Origin: Candidatus Agathobaculum merdipullorum
Lineage (GTDB): Bacteria > Bacillota > Clostridia > Oscillospirales > Butyricicoccaceae
Assembly (NCBI GenBank): GCA_019115185.1
Contig: DXDZ01000036.1
Span: forward strand, 1-33,846
DNA length: 33,846 nt
Direction: 5' to 3'
Numbering within the stretch: the first letter of the stretch is position 1; each line of letters opens with the position of its first letter. Positions 24,594-30,463 of the stretch are shown here, piece by piece. A program made the position numbers and the translations under genes. Under the pieces are notes generated by a model. The model was not told the origin of the DNA. It searched no databases and was given only the letters and a program-made list of their open reading frames with translations.

Positions 24594-24623
24594 CAGTATG
24601 ACCGCGGAGAAAAGGGTTTATAC
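24594..24623 (-). promoter_or_regulatory. SigF-type promoter of spoIIQ
   Basis: On the minus strand GTATA (complement of 24619-24623) is followed after exactly 15 bases by GGTCATACTG (complement of 24594-24603). This fits every position of the SigF consensus GYATA-N15-GGNNANAHTR. The -35 element overlaps the stop codon of spoIID. Confidence 0.8.
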
Positions 24624-25586
24624 ATTGCCAAGCACGGTATTCGGATAATAATGCGCTAAAATTTCCGTATAATCTGCGCCCTGCTCGGCCATGTATTTGG
24701 CGCCGTACTGGGACAGGCCGACGCCGTGGCCGTAGCCGATGGTATGAAAGGTGATGCTGTCATCCGTAGTGGTGATGGTAAAGTTGGTCGATTGCAGGCC
24801 GAACAGCTCGCGCACATCCGTGCCTTCGACAGTCACGCCACCGAGCTGCACGGTGATGACGCCGCCTGCGTCTGAGCGGACGGACGATTTGAACCAGTCA
24901 TCCGGCGGGCCGGACACATCGGCCGACGGGTAGGCCTGCGCGGCTTTATCACGAAATTCAGCCGCGGAAAGGGTGATGGCGGCTTCATAGCCGCTGTACG
25001 CTGTGCCGCCCGGGCTGACTACGCTTTGCAGATAGGGGACATCCTCGCCCCAGACATCGCGCGCGGCTTCGGTGCGAGGCCCGCTGACGCAGTGGAACAC
25101 CGCCGCGATCGGCGCGCCGTCATAGGTCAGGATTTGGCCCTCGGTGTCCTGTACAGCCTGCTGCACGCGCGCCAGATCGTTGCCGGACGCGGTTTCCACC
25201 GCAATATTGCGGTAGGCCGCGCAATGGTGGAAGTCGTCGCATACGTCGGCGTCGGGATGCGCGTCGGGACGGCCCGCCGCCATTTTATAGACCGCATAGG
25301 TGCGCGCGGCGACGGCCTGCGCCTGAATCGCCTCGAGCGGGAAGTCGTTGGGGATCTCGGCGGCCACTACGCCGGCGACATAGTCCTCCAGCGGCAGCGC
25401 GGTTGGCGTGCCGTCGATCAAAACCGTGACAGTCGAATAATCGCCCGTTGGGGCGGTTTGCGTCTGGACTGGAGCGGAAGCAGATGCGGTTTGTCCGGTT
25501 TCGGGTTCGCTGCCGTATAGTAAGACAGTCGGCACAAGATACAGCGCCAACACAAGCCCACATCCGGTCAGCAGCAGTTTGCGCAT
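24618..25586 (-). CDS. spoIID: Stage II sporulation protein D (lytic transglycosylase)
   Basis: A 322-residue SpoIID-family enzyme anchored by an N-terminal TM helix (about residues 5-25). The signature VAAEIPNDFPLEAIQAQAVAARTY contains the catalytic Glu in AEIP; further on are CDDFHHC (the two-Cys metal loop) and GYGHGVGLSQYGAKYMAEQG (three short motifs quoted from adjoining or separate places). It cuts septal peptidoglycan during engulfment together with SpoIIP and SpoIIM. AAGGAGGC precedes the start. A SigE-like -10 (CATATACT, complement of 25610-25617) lies just upstream, but its -35 is not convincing. spoIIQ follows after 46 bases. Confidence 0.93.
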   Translation of the reverse strand: MRKLLLTGCGLVLALYLVPTVLLYGSEPETGQTASASAPVQTQTAPTGDYSTVTVLIDGTPTALPLEDYVAGVVAAEIPNDFPLEAIQAQAVAARTYAVYKMAAGRPDAHPDADVCDDFHHCAAYRNIAVETASGNDLARVQQAVQDTEGQILTYDGAPIAAVFHCVSGPRTEAARDVWGEDVPYLQSVVSPGGTAYSGYEAAITLSAAEFRDKAAQAYPSADVSGPPDDWFKSSVRSDAGGVITVQLGGVTVEGTDVRELFGLQSTNFTITTTDDSITFHTIGYGHGVGLSQYGAKYMAEQGADYTEILAHYYPNTVLGNV

Positions 25587-25609
25587 GTCCGATGCCTCCT
25601 TTCTCCGAT

Positions 25610-25617
25610 AGTATATG
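25610..25617 (-). promoter_or_regulatory. Possible SigE -10 element of spoIID
   Basis: CATATACT on the minus strand resembles the SigE -10 (CATACANT) and sits at the right distance before the AAGGAGG ribosome site. No clear ATA-type -35 is visible at the usual 14-15 base distance. Confidence 0.4.
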
Positions 25618-25657
25618 CGGGTTCAGAAATTGATAGCACACCAAATGTAGGCTGATG

Positions 25658-25686
25658 TTGACAAGCCTTCCAATATATTGTATTAT
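25658..25686 (+). promoter_or_regulatory. Strong SigA promoter of the SOS-linked gene pair
   Basis: TTGACA at 25658-25663 and TATTAT at 25681-25686 are exactly 17 bases apart. The transcription start should be near 25693, a few bases before the LexA box. Confidence 0.82.
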
Positions 25687-25701
25687 AAAAAGCAAGGAAC
25701 A

Positions 25702-25715
25702 CGAACAAATGTTCG
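25702..25715. promoter_or_regulatory. LexA (SOS) box
   Basis: CGAACAAATGTTCG agrees fully with the Gram-positive LexA consensus CGAACRNRYGTTCG and is a near-perfect dyad. It sits between the promoter and the ribosome site of the gene at 25737, a normal place for repression by LexA. Confidence 0.85.
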
Positions 25716-25736
25716 ATGAAGATAAGGAGGCATAAA

Positions 25737-25973
25737 ATGCAGCTGCAAGAAATGGCAAGGGAATACCGATCCAACACAGCGCTTCTGGAGCTGCGAGTGA
25801 AGCAATTGCAAATAGCGCGGCGCCGTGCGGGACAGAATGAGGTGAAATATCGTCTCAAACAGCGGATCAACTGTTTGCAAGCCATGATTAACGAAAACCG
25901 CAAAACGGCTTTTGTACTGGAGCATTATTATGACAGAGGAGGAGATGCACATGAAAACGGAAAGGCTGTCTGA
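25737..25973 (+). CDS. Small basic coiled-coil-like protein, first gene of an SOS-controlled pair
   Basis: A 78-residue, highly charged, probably all-helical protein rich in Arg, Lys, Gln and Leu (for example LLELRVKQLQIARRRAG). I do not recognise a family. AAGGAGG six bases upstream defines the ATG at 25737. Its 3' end overlaps the next gene, the sigma-region-4-like protein, by 23 bases, so the two are translationally coupled. The strong promoter and perfect LexA box directly upstream suggest induction by DNA damage. A helper, inhibitor or DNA-binding partner of the second protein is conceivable but not shown. Confidence 0.75.
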   Translation: MQLQEMAREYRSNTALLELRVKQLQIARRRAGQNEVKYRLKQRINCLQAMINENRKTAFVLEHYYDRGGDAHENGKAV

Positions 25974-26268
25974 GCAAGCGGCGAATCGCGCGGCATACGA
26001 ACAGTATATTGCGGAACTGGGCACGGATGACAGTGCGTTTCGCGCCAAATTCCGCGAGGCATTCTTTCATGCCTTGCAGCAGCAGCTGACCGCACGGCAA
26101 TATGAAGTGCTGTGGATGAGCGAGGTCGAGGGACTTTCCGGCAAGGAGATCTCCTACCGGTTGGGCATCAGCCAATCGGCCGTGTCGCGCCACCTGACGC
26201 GCGGGAAAAAGCGGCTGCGCGTGCTGCTGTCCTATAATCTGGAGCTGCGAAGCAATGGGTTTGCGTAG
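25951..26268 (+). CDS. Sigma-70 region 4-like helix-turn-helix protein
   Basis: A 105-residue protein whose C-terminal half (about residues 42-95) is a sigma-70 region 4 domain: LTARQYEVLWMSEVEGLSGKEISYRLGISQSAVSRHLTRG (two adjoining stretches; helix-turn-helix near 60-80). Region 2, needed for -10 recognition, is absent, so it is not a full sigma factor; it may be an anti-sigma-like, phage-ArpU-like or stand-alone transcription regulator. AGGAGG eight bases upstream favours ATG 25951 over the alternative at 25930. It shares the LexA-controlled promoter of the small gene before it and may carry the SOS signal to further genes. Confidence 0.82.
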   Translation: MKTERLSEQAANRAAYEQYIAELGTDDSAFRAKFREAFFHALQQQLTARQYEVLWMSEVEGLSGKEISYRLGISQSAVSRHLTRGKKRLRVLLSYNLELRSNGFA

Positions 26269-26311
26269 GCGGACGCAGATGCATCCCAAACAGTATGTGC
26301 CGGACGGGAAT

Positions 26312-26470
26312 AAAAAAACGCCTCCGACGGCAAAATGCCTCGGAGGCGCAGCGATGGGCAAAAAAAGAACGCGACATCAGGCCGCGCTATTGCACCGCCC
26401 CGTCGCGTGTCTTTAGCAATAAATAAAAACGGTTTCAAGCAAAAGGATGTTCAGCTGTCCACCGATGATG
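26312..26470 (-). ncRNA. Candidate small RNA with tandem terminators
   Basis: On the minus strand a TATAAT box (complement of 26476-26481) preceded by TGC (extended -10) with TTGTCC 18 bases further up makes a strong promoter. Transcription would start near 26469. The transcript of about 158 bases contains a stem ACGCGAC / GTCGCGT (26402-26408 with 26369-26375) followed by a T run, then a second, nine-base-pair stem (26319-26348) followed by T7. No open frame with a ribosome site is present. It ends about 45 bases beyond the convergent stop of the sigma-region-4-like gene. No known RNA family is recognised. Confidence 0.5.
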
Positions 26471-26630
26471 GTAGAATTATAGCACTGTCGCAGTTGCGGG
26501 GACAAGATAAAAAATCGACAAAATCCTGTTCACAATTTGTTCATAATTGTACAATTCGACAAAATGGCAAAAGAAAAGTGCGAAAATGCGGCAAAGTAAA
26601 TAAAAAACGCAAGTTGCAATATTAAAGGTA

Positions 26631-26669
26631 ACTAACAATTTTAGATATTGACAAATCAGAATTGTTAGT
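26631..26669. repeat. 10-bp inverted repeat around a -35-like element
   Basis: ACTAACAATT (26631-26640) and AATTGTTAGT (26660-26669) are perfect complements 19 bases apart. TTGACA at 26648-26653 lies between them. No matching -10 stands at the right distance to the right; the IS30-type element begins there. Confidence 0.6.
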
Positions 26670-26672
26670 GTT

Positions 26673-27931
26673 GCATATAAGCATACGCATAATAGACAAA
26701 AAGACATACGTCTTTTTGCTTATTTCCAGACACGGCAAATAGGAACCGTCTATCCAGACCGCTCCTAAGGGAAAAATATTCTGTTGTTTACGGGGTTATT
26801 GCTTATCGAACCATGGGCGGTAAACCATATTGGAGGTTTTCCAGCCCAGTATCCGACGGGGGTAGTCATTGATCCACGCCTCAACCATTGCTACCTGCTG
26901 GACAGATACTTTGGAGAGATCCGTTCCCTTCGGGAAATGGCGGCGGATCAGTTTGTTGGCATTCTCGTTGCTTCCGCGTTCGTAACTCCTATGGGCATGG
27001 CAGTAATAGACCTTAGTCCGTGCTTTGCGCTTGCTCAGCACGGACTTTTCCATACCCTCAAAGTCCGAAAACTCAGAACCGTTATCCACTGTGATCGTCT
27101 GAAAGACCTTGGAGAACTTGTCGGCACCCATGCTGCGTTCCAGCGCGTTAAGTGCGCGGACAACACTGCCGGACGTCCGATCACGCATACGGATGATCAT
27201 TTCCTGACGGCTGCAGCGTTCCGTCAGGACGAGCAGCGTCGGTTTGAACTTGTCCTTTTTGGAGGTATAAACAGTGTCCATCTCCCAATGGCCGAAGGAT
27301 GCCCTGGCATCCACCTCAGCCGGACGGTATTCAATGCTGGTGCCGCAGGATACGCGCTTTTGGATTTGCTCTTTCTTAGACCGGTTCCTACGCTTCTGCT
27401 TTCCCTTCAGCGGCAGATCTTTCTTTTCACAAGCAAGGACACCCCCTGAAATATAATTGTACAGAGTGCGAGTACAAATGGACGTTTGAAATGTCCTTTT
27501 ACTATTACGGATAGCAGCTAAAGCCGCAGATGGAGAAAATTTCTTTTTGAGAATAAATTTTTCCAGCTCTTTAGCGTAAGCATGGTCATTACCGATTTTG
27601 ATTTGCGTCCCTTTTGCAGCAAGGTTCGCCCTATACTGGCGCTCGGCCTTTTCGGGTGAATACCGTTCCTCTGTTGTAAGATCAGAGTTAGTATGTATGT
27701 AACGACCGCGTTTCAGTTCACGGGCAATGCAGACATGGCTGCACCCTATGACCTCAGCGATCTGTCTTGTAGTCGCACCGTGCAGGCGCATACGCTCAAT
27801 AATCAAGCGTTGATTCCATCGCAAATGCTGACCTTTGTGCCAACGACGCATTACAACATGTTCGTTCTTTCCCATAGTATCCCCTCTAAACTATATATTG
27901 TATGCGTCTTGTATTATAGCACAATATATGC
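26673..27931. mobile_element. IS30-family insertion sequence (ends approximate)
   Basis: A complete IS30-type transposase gene on the minus strand is flanked by imperfectly related ends: GCATATA is found inward-facing at 26673-26679 and, on the other strand, at 27925-27931, with partial similarity continuing inward (ATAATA, then CATAC). I could not identify a target duplication, so the ends may be off by several bases. Confidence 0.55.
26796..27875 (-). CDS. IS30 family transposase
   Basis: A 359-residue DDE transposase. The N-terminal helix-turn-helix region (about residues 20-60, ATTRQIAEVIGCSHVCIARELKRG in two adjoining motifs) is typical of IS30. Catalytic motifs are GHWEMDTV (first Asp), ITVDNGSEF (second Asp) and SYERGSNENANKLIRR (Glu). 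Length and frame are intact, so it may be active. AGAGGGG precedes the start, and an extended -10 (TG-C-TATAAT, minus strand near 27912-27920) lies within the right end of the element. Confidence 0.95.
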   Translation of the reverse strand: MGKNEHVVMRRWHKGQHLRWNQRLIIERMRLHGATTRQIAEVIGCSHVCIARELKRGRYIHTNSDLTTEERYSPEKAERQYRANLAAKGTQIKIGNDHAYAKELEKFILKKKFSPSAALAAIRNSKRTFQTSICTRTLYNYISGGVLACEKKDLPLKGKQKRRNRSKKEQIQKRVSCGTSIEYRPAEVDARASFGHWEMDTVYTSKKDKFKPTLLVLTERCSRQEMIIRMRDRTSGSVVRALNALERSMGADKFSKVFQTITVDNGSEFSDFEGMEKSVLSKRKARTKVYYCHAHRSYERGSNENANKLIRRHFPKGTDLSKVSVQQVAMVEAWINDYPRRILGWKTSNMVYRPWFDKQ

Positions 27932-28011
27932 TAATTTACTTTATTATTTTAATGAATTATTGTGTGAAATTATCAGGTGAAGCTTGTGCAGGATACACAA
28001 ATAAGCATTTA

Positions 28012-28040
28012 TGGACAGTCTGTCTGGATTTTGTTACAAT
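28012..28040 (+). promoter_or_regulatory. Promoter of the 113-aa unknown gene
   Basis: TGGACA at 28012-28017 and TACAAT at 28035-28040 with a 17-base spacer, 33 bases before the start codon. Confidence 0.65.
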
Positions 28041-28072
28041 ACCAAAAGAAGAACAAAAAGGAAGGCAGTGCC

Positions 28073-28414
28073 ATGATAAAGAAATTTCGAAAAGCACCGG
28101 AGATGTTATCTGGATATTACTTTGCCTATGAACTCATGCCGAATGAGGCGCAGGGATATGGTGGAATAGAAGTTTCAGTCCATTATGTGAAAGACCCTGC
28201 AAATGGAAATATGCTGGGCGATGTTTGGCTACGCAGTTTAGAACTGCGTCCAGACATGAAAATCCTTGCGGCATACATTAGCACGGATCGTGGCGTTACA
28301 CGCAAGGAAACCGAGCTGAAGCTTTTGCAGGAGATCAGGAAGTCGGAAGAATTTGAAAAAGCTTTGGATCTGTATATTTCTATGCTGTCCCAATTGCCAA
28401 ACTATGATGGATAA
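28073..28414 (+). CDS. Hypothetical protein, 113 aa
   Basis: I do not recognise this protein. It is soluble, with mixed alpha/beta character: an N-terminal strand-rich part (GGIEVSVHYVKDP, VWLRSLEL) and C-terminal helices (ETELKLLQEIRKSEEFEKAL). AAGGAAGG lies before ATG 28073; the frame is open further upstream but the promoter at 28012-28040 rules out an earlier start. It has its own promoter and terminator and sits between the IS element and the mobilisation genes, with lower GC than the left part of the window, so it may belong to the mobile element or to its boundary. Confidence 0.7.
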   Translation: MIKKFRKAPEMLSGYYFAYELMPNEAQGYGGIEVSVHYVKDPANGNMLGDVWLRSLELRPDMKILAAYISTDRGVTRKETELKLLQEIRKSEEFEKALDLYISMLSQLPNYDG

Positions 28415-28827
28415 GACACCAGAGAAAACCTTATTTTGAGATACGCATAGATATGCTTTGCGTTGAATAAATATGCAATTCTGCTTTGAACGCACAGGAA
28501 TAACCTGTGCGTTTTTGTTTTGCCCGTAATCACAGAATTTTCAAACACTATGTCTAATAATTGCGGTCTTTTTGTGAACAATTTGTAAACAATTAAAAAA
28601 ACGATGCAACACACCCCCCCTATAGAAGCTATAGTAGAGGCTTTTTTCAGAAGCACCGTTTGTGCAGCCTCTGCTGCACCTTGAAAAATGCATAAAATGG
28701 GCGTGCTCCTATGAAGCAAGCACCGGGTAGTTGCAGACCGTTAGGATAAAGGGAAGAGCAACAGCGGGCATTGGCGGCTCAAGACCAATGCACAAAAATC
28801 TGATAGGAAACGGAGGTGAAAGAACAG
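28415..28827. other. Structured, gene-free leader of the mobilisation region
   Basis: After the terminator at 28489-28516 there is no gene up to 28828. The stretch contains a near direct repeat (GTGAACAATTT, GTAAACAATTA, near 28573-28594), a run of seven C, and several dyads: CTATAG-AAG-CTATAG (28620-28634), GTGCAGC/GCTGCAC (28662-28679) and GCATTGG/CCAATGC (28768-28791). It may be a regulatory leader or contain a transfer-related site. Confidence 0.55.
28489..28516 (+). terminator. Terminator of the 113-aa unknown gene
   Basis: A ten-base-pair stem (AACGCACAGG / CCTGTGCGTT) with a five-base loop is followed by further T. Confidence 0.88.
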
Positions 28828-29103
28828 ATGACAACAGATGAGCAGATACACCGGCTGAATAAGGATATCGAACGTCTTAAAGAAAAAGTTAAGATTTACC
28901 AAGGTAAAATATCCCAACTTGCAGAACGCAGAAAAAAGCTGGAAGATCGCGTCTTGCTCGAAATGATAAATGGGATTGCACCAGATTATTCTCAGGCACA
29001 ACAATTGTTGTGCAAGTTGAAGGCAGAGCAAAGAACCGGACAGTGTACAGACGGAGGTGCAGAACATGGCAGCAGCAGCTCGGAGCGACCGCGTGACGGC
29101 TGA
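28828..29103 (+). CDS. DUF4315-like coiled-coil protein of a mobile element
   Basis: A 91-residue protein with an N-terminal coiled coil (about residues 5-45, IHRLNKDIERLKEKVKIY and ISQLAERRKKLEDRVLLEM) followed by a short flexible tail. This pattern matches small DUF4315 proteins that are regular members of Clostridia conjugative elements; the assignment is from memory of the pattern. ATG 28828 follows GGAGG by 11 bases; an in-frame GTG at 28816 overlaps that site and is rejected. Its 3' end overlaps the primase-like gene by 38 bases. Confidence 0.65.
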   Translation: MTTDEQIHRLNKDIERLKEKVKIYQGKISQLAERRKKLEDRVLLEMINGIAPDYSQAQQLLCKLKAEQRTGQCTDGGAEHGSSSSERPRDG

Positions 29104-30049
29104 GCAAATTGAGCGCGCACGAGGTGTAGACCTGATTGCGTTTTTGCGCCAATATGAACCCGGCGAACTAAAGCGTATTGGTCAATCGTGGACACTGAAA
29201 TCACATGACAGTATGCGGATTTCGGCAGATGGCCGATGGAACTGGTTTTCCCAACAAATTGGCGGTGGGGATGCAATCAGTTTTTTGCAAAAGGTACATA
29301 GCATGACTTTCCCCGAAGCGATACGCACACTGGCTGGAGAGGACTATCAAGCATTGCAGACTGATGAATCTGCCAGAGAGCCGCCGCAGCGCAAAGAATT
29401 TTCGTTACCTGCAAGAAACCAAACCAATCGGCGGGCATTCGCGTACCTGTGTTCGCGTGGCATTGATCCTGAGATTATTAACCACTGCATGAGACGTGGG
29501 TTGATATACGAAGATGCGCAGCATCACAATGTGGTGTTTGTTGGTCACGATGAAAAAGGTGCTGCGAAGTATGCCATGCTACGCAGCACGGTATCGAACT
29601 CCAGCTTTAAGATCGAGCAGGCTGGCAGCGACAAAAGCTATGGCTTCTGCATGCAGGGCCGCGGCTCTACACTGTATGTCTGCGAGGCCGCGATTGATGC
29701 TCTTTCGGTAGCCACGCTACGCAAGCTGGGTGGCCGAGATTGGCGGCAGGACAATTATCTGGCGCTGGGTGGTGTCACGGCATCGGCGGAAAAGTTACCG
29801 CTGGCGTTGGAGCGGATGCTGCAAAGTTTTTCTTTTAACCGGATCGTTTTGAGTTTGGATAACGACGAACCGGGCCAGCGTGCATCGCGGAATATTTTCG
29901 CGCTGCTCCGGCAGCGGTATCCGCAAATTGAATCAAAGGTTTGCGTGCCGCAGGAAAAGGATTTCAACGACCAGCTCCGTGTTAAGCTTCAGCAGAATGC
30001 GCAACCGCCGCCTTCGCGCGGTACGCGCGAACTTGGTTTAGCTAAGTAA
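29066..30049 (+). CDS. DUF3991/TOPRIM primase-like protein
   Basis: A 327-residue protein with an N-terminal region resembling primase zinc-finger proteins (about 10-80, with WTLKSHDSMRISADGRWNWF and GGDAISFLQ, but no Cys cluster), a DUF3991 domain (about 115-185, AFAYLCSRGIDPEIINHCM) and a TOPRIM domain (about 195-290) with the conserved Glu in VCEAAIDALS and the Asp pair in LSLDNDEPGQ. Such proteins are typical cargo of Clostridia conjugative elements and probably help prime DNA synthesis after transfer. ATG 29066 has GGAGG eight bases upstream. Confidence 0.85.
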   Translation: MAAAARSDRVTAEQIERARGVDLIAFLRQYEPGELKRIGQSWTLKSHDSMRISADGRWNWFSQQIGGGDAISFLQKVHSMTFPEAIRTLAGEDYQALQTDESAREPPQRKEFSLPARNQTNRRAFAYLCSRGIDPEIINHCMRRGLIYEDAQHHNVVFVGHDEKGAAKYAMLRSTVSNSSFKIEQAGSDKSYGFCMQGRGSTLYVCEAAIDALSVATLRKLGGRDWRQDNYLALGGVTASAEKLPLALERMLQSFSFNRIVLSLDNDEPGQRASRNIFALLRQRYPQIESKVCVPQEKDFNDQLRVKLQQNAQPPPSRGTRELGLAK

Positions 30050-30067
30050 AATCTGATGTCCTCGCAA

Positions 30068-30125
30068 GCATAGTGTTTTGGATAGCCAAAACACGCTTGT
30101 TAAGGGGCGCAGCCCCCTAAGACCC
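30068..30125 (+). repeat. Candidate origin of transfer: paired hairpins before mobC
   Basis: Immediately upstream of mobC are the perfect dyad GTGTTTTGG-ATAG-CCAAAACAC (30073-30094) and then the GC-rich dyad TTAAGGGG.. / ..CCCCTAA (about 30100-30120) followed by a C-rich stretch. Hairpins right before the relaxosome genes are the usual place of oriT in mobilisable elements. The nick site cannot be assigned by eye. Confidence 0.5.
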
Positions 30126-30154
30126 CCAAACGGACAGAACGGAGGAAAACGTAA

Positions 30155-30463
30155 ATGCGCAGACGCGCAAATCAAATCATCATCCGCTTGAATGACGAAG
30201 AGCATTCTCTCTTAAAGAGAAAAGTGAAGGATAGCGGAATGTCTATGTCGAAGTTTTTTCGAGTGTTGATCCTTTCTGGTGAAGTCAAAGTTTTATCACC
30301 TGAGTTTGTGCGTGATATCCAGCGGCAGGTTCGTGGTGTAGGTCGAAATATCAACCAGATAGCGCGGCTGGCGCATATTTCAGGTAAGGTTTCCAAGGAA
30401 ACCCTGCTTCAAATTTCTGCGGAACAGGAAAAGCTTGAACAAATGCTGGAACGGCTGGAATAA
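30155..30463 (+). CDS. mobC: MobC-type relaxosome accessory protein
   Basis: A 102-residue protein with an N-terminal ribbon-helix-helix-like DNA-binding part (residues 1-45, IIIRLNDEEHSLLKRKVKD) and the MobC signature VRGVGRNINQIARLAH (about 66-82). It would bind oriT next to the relaxase. GGAGG precedes the ATG by about ten bases. The last base of its stop codon is the first base of the relaxase ATG, a tight coupling typical of mobC-relaxase pairs. Confidence 0.92.
   Translation: MRRRANQIIIRLNDEEHSLLKRKVKDSGMSMSKFFRVLILSGEVKVLSPEFVRDIQRQVRGVGRNINQIARLAHISGKVSKETLLQISAEQEKLEQMLERLE

Larger units (their letters stand above)
26269..26795. other. AT-rich intergenic stretch at the edge of the accessory region
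   Basis: No protein gene is convincing here. The stretch holds a candidate minus-strand small RNA (26312-26470), short AACAATT/TTGT-type motifs near 26526-26560, the 10-bp inverted repeat ACTAACAATT / AATTGTTAGT (26631-26640 and 26660-26669) with TTGACA inside it, a small hairpin at 26697-26718, and the left end of the IS30-type element. Base composition is clearly AT-richer than to the left. Confidence 0.6.

Noticed and set aside
26335-26625. Plus-strand frame of 96 codons before the IS element
   Set aside because: No ribosome site, low-complexity Lys-rich sequence, and it lies opposite the candidate small RNA promoter.
26784-27449. Plus-strand frame of 221 codons within the IS element
   Set aside because: It is the complement of the IS30 transposase, which has all DDE motifs.
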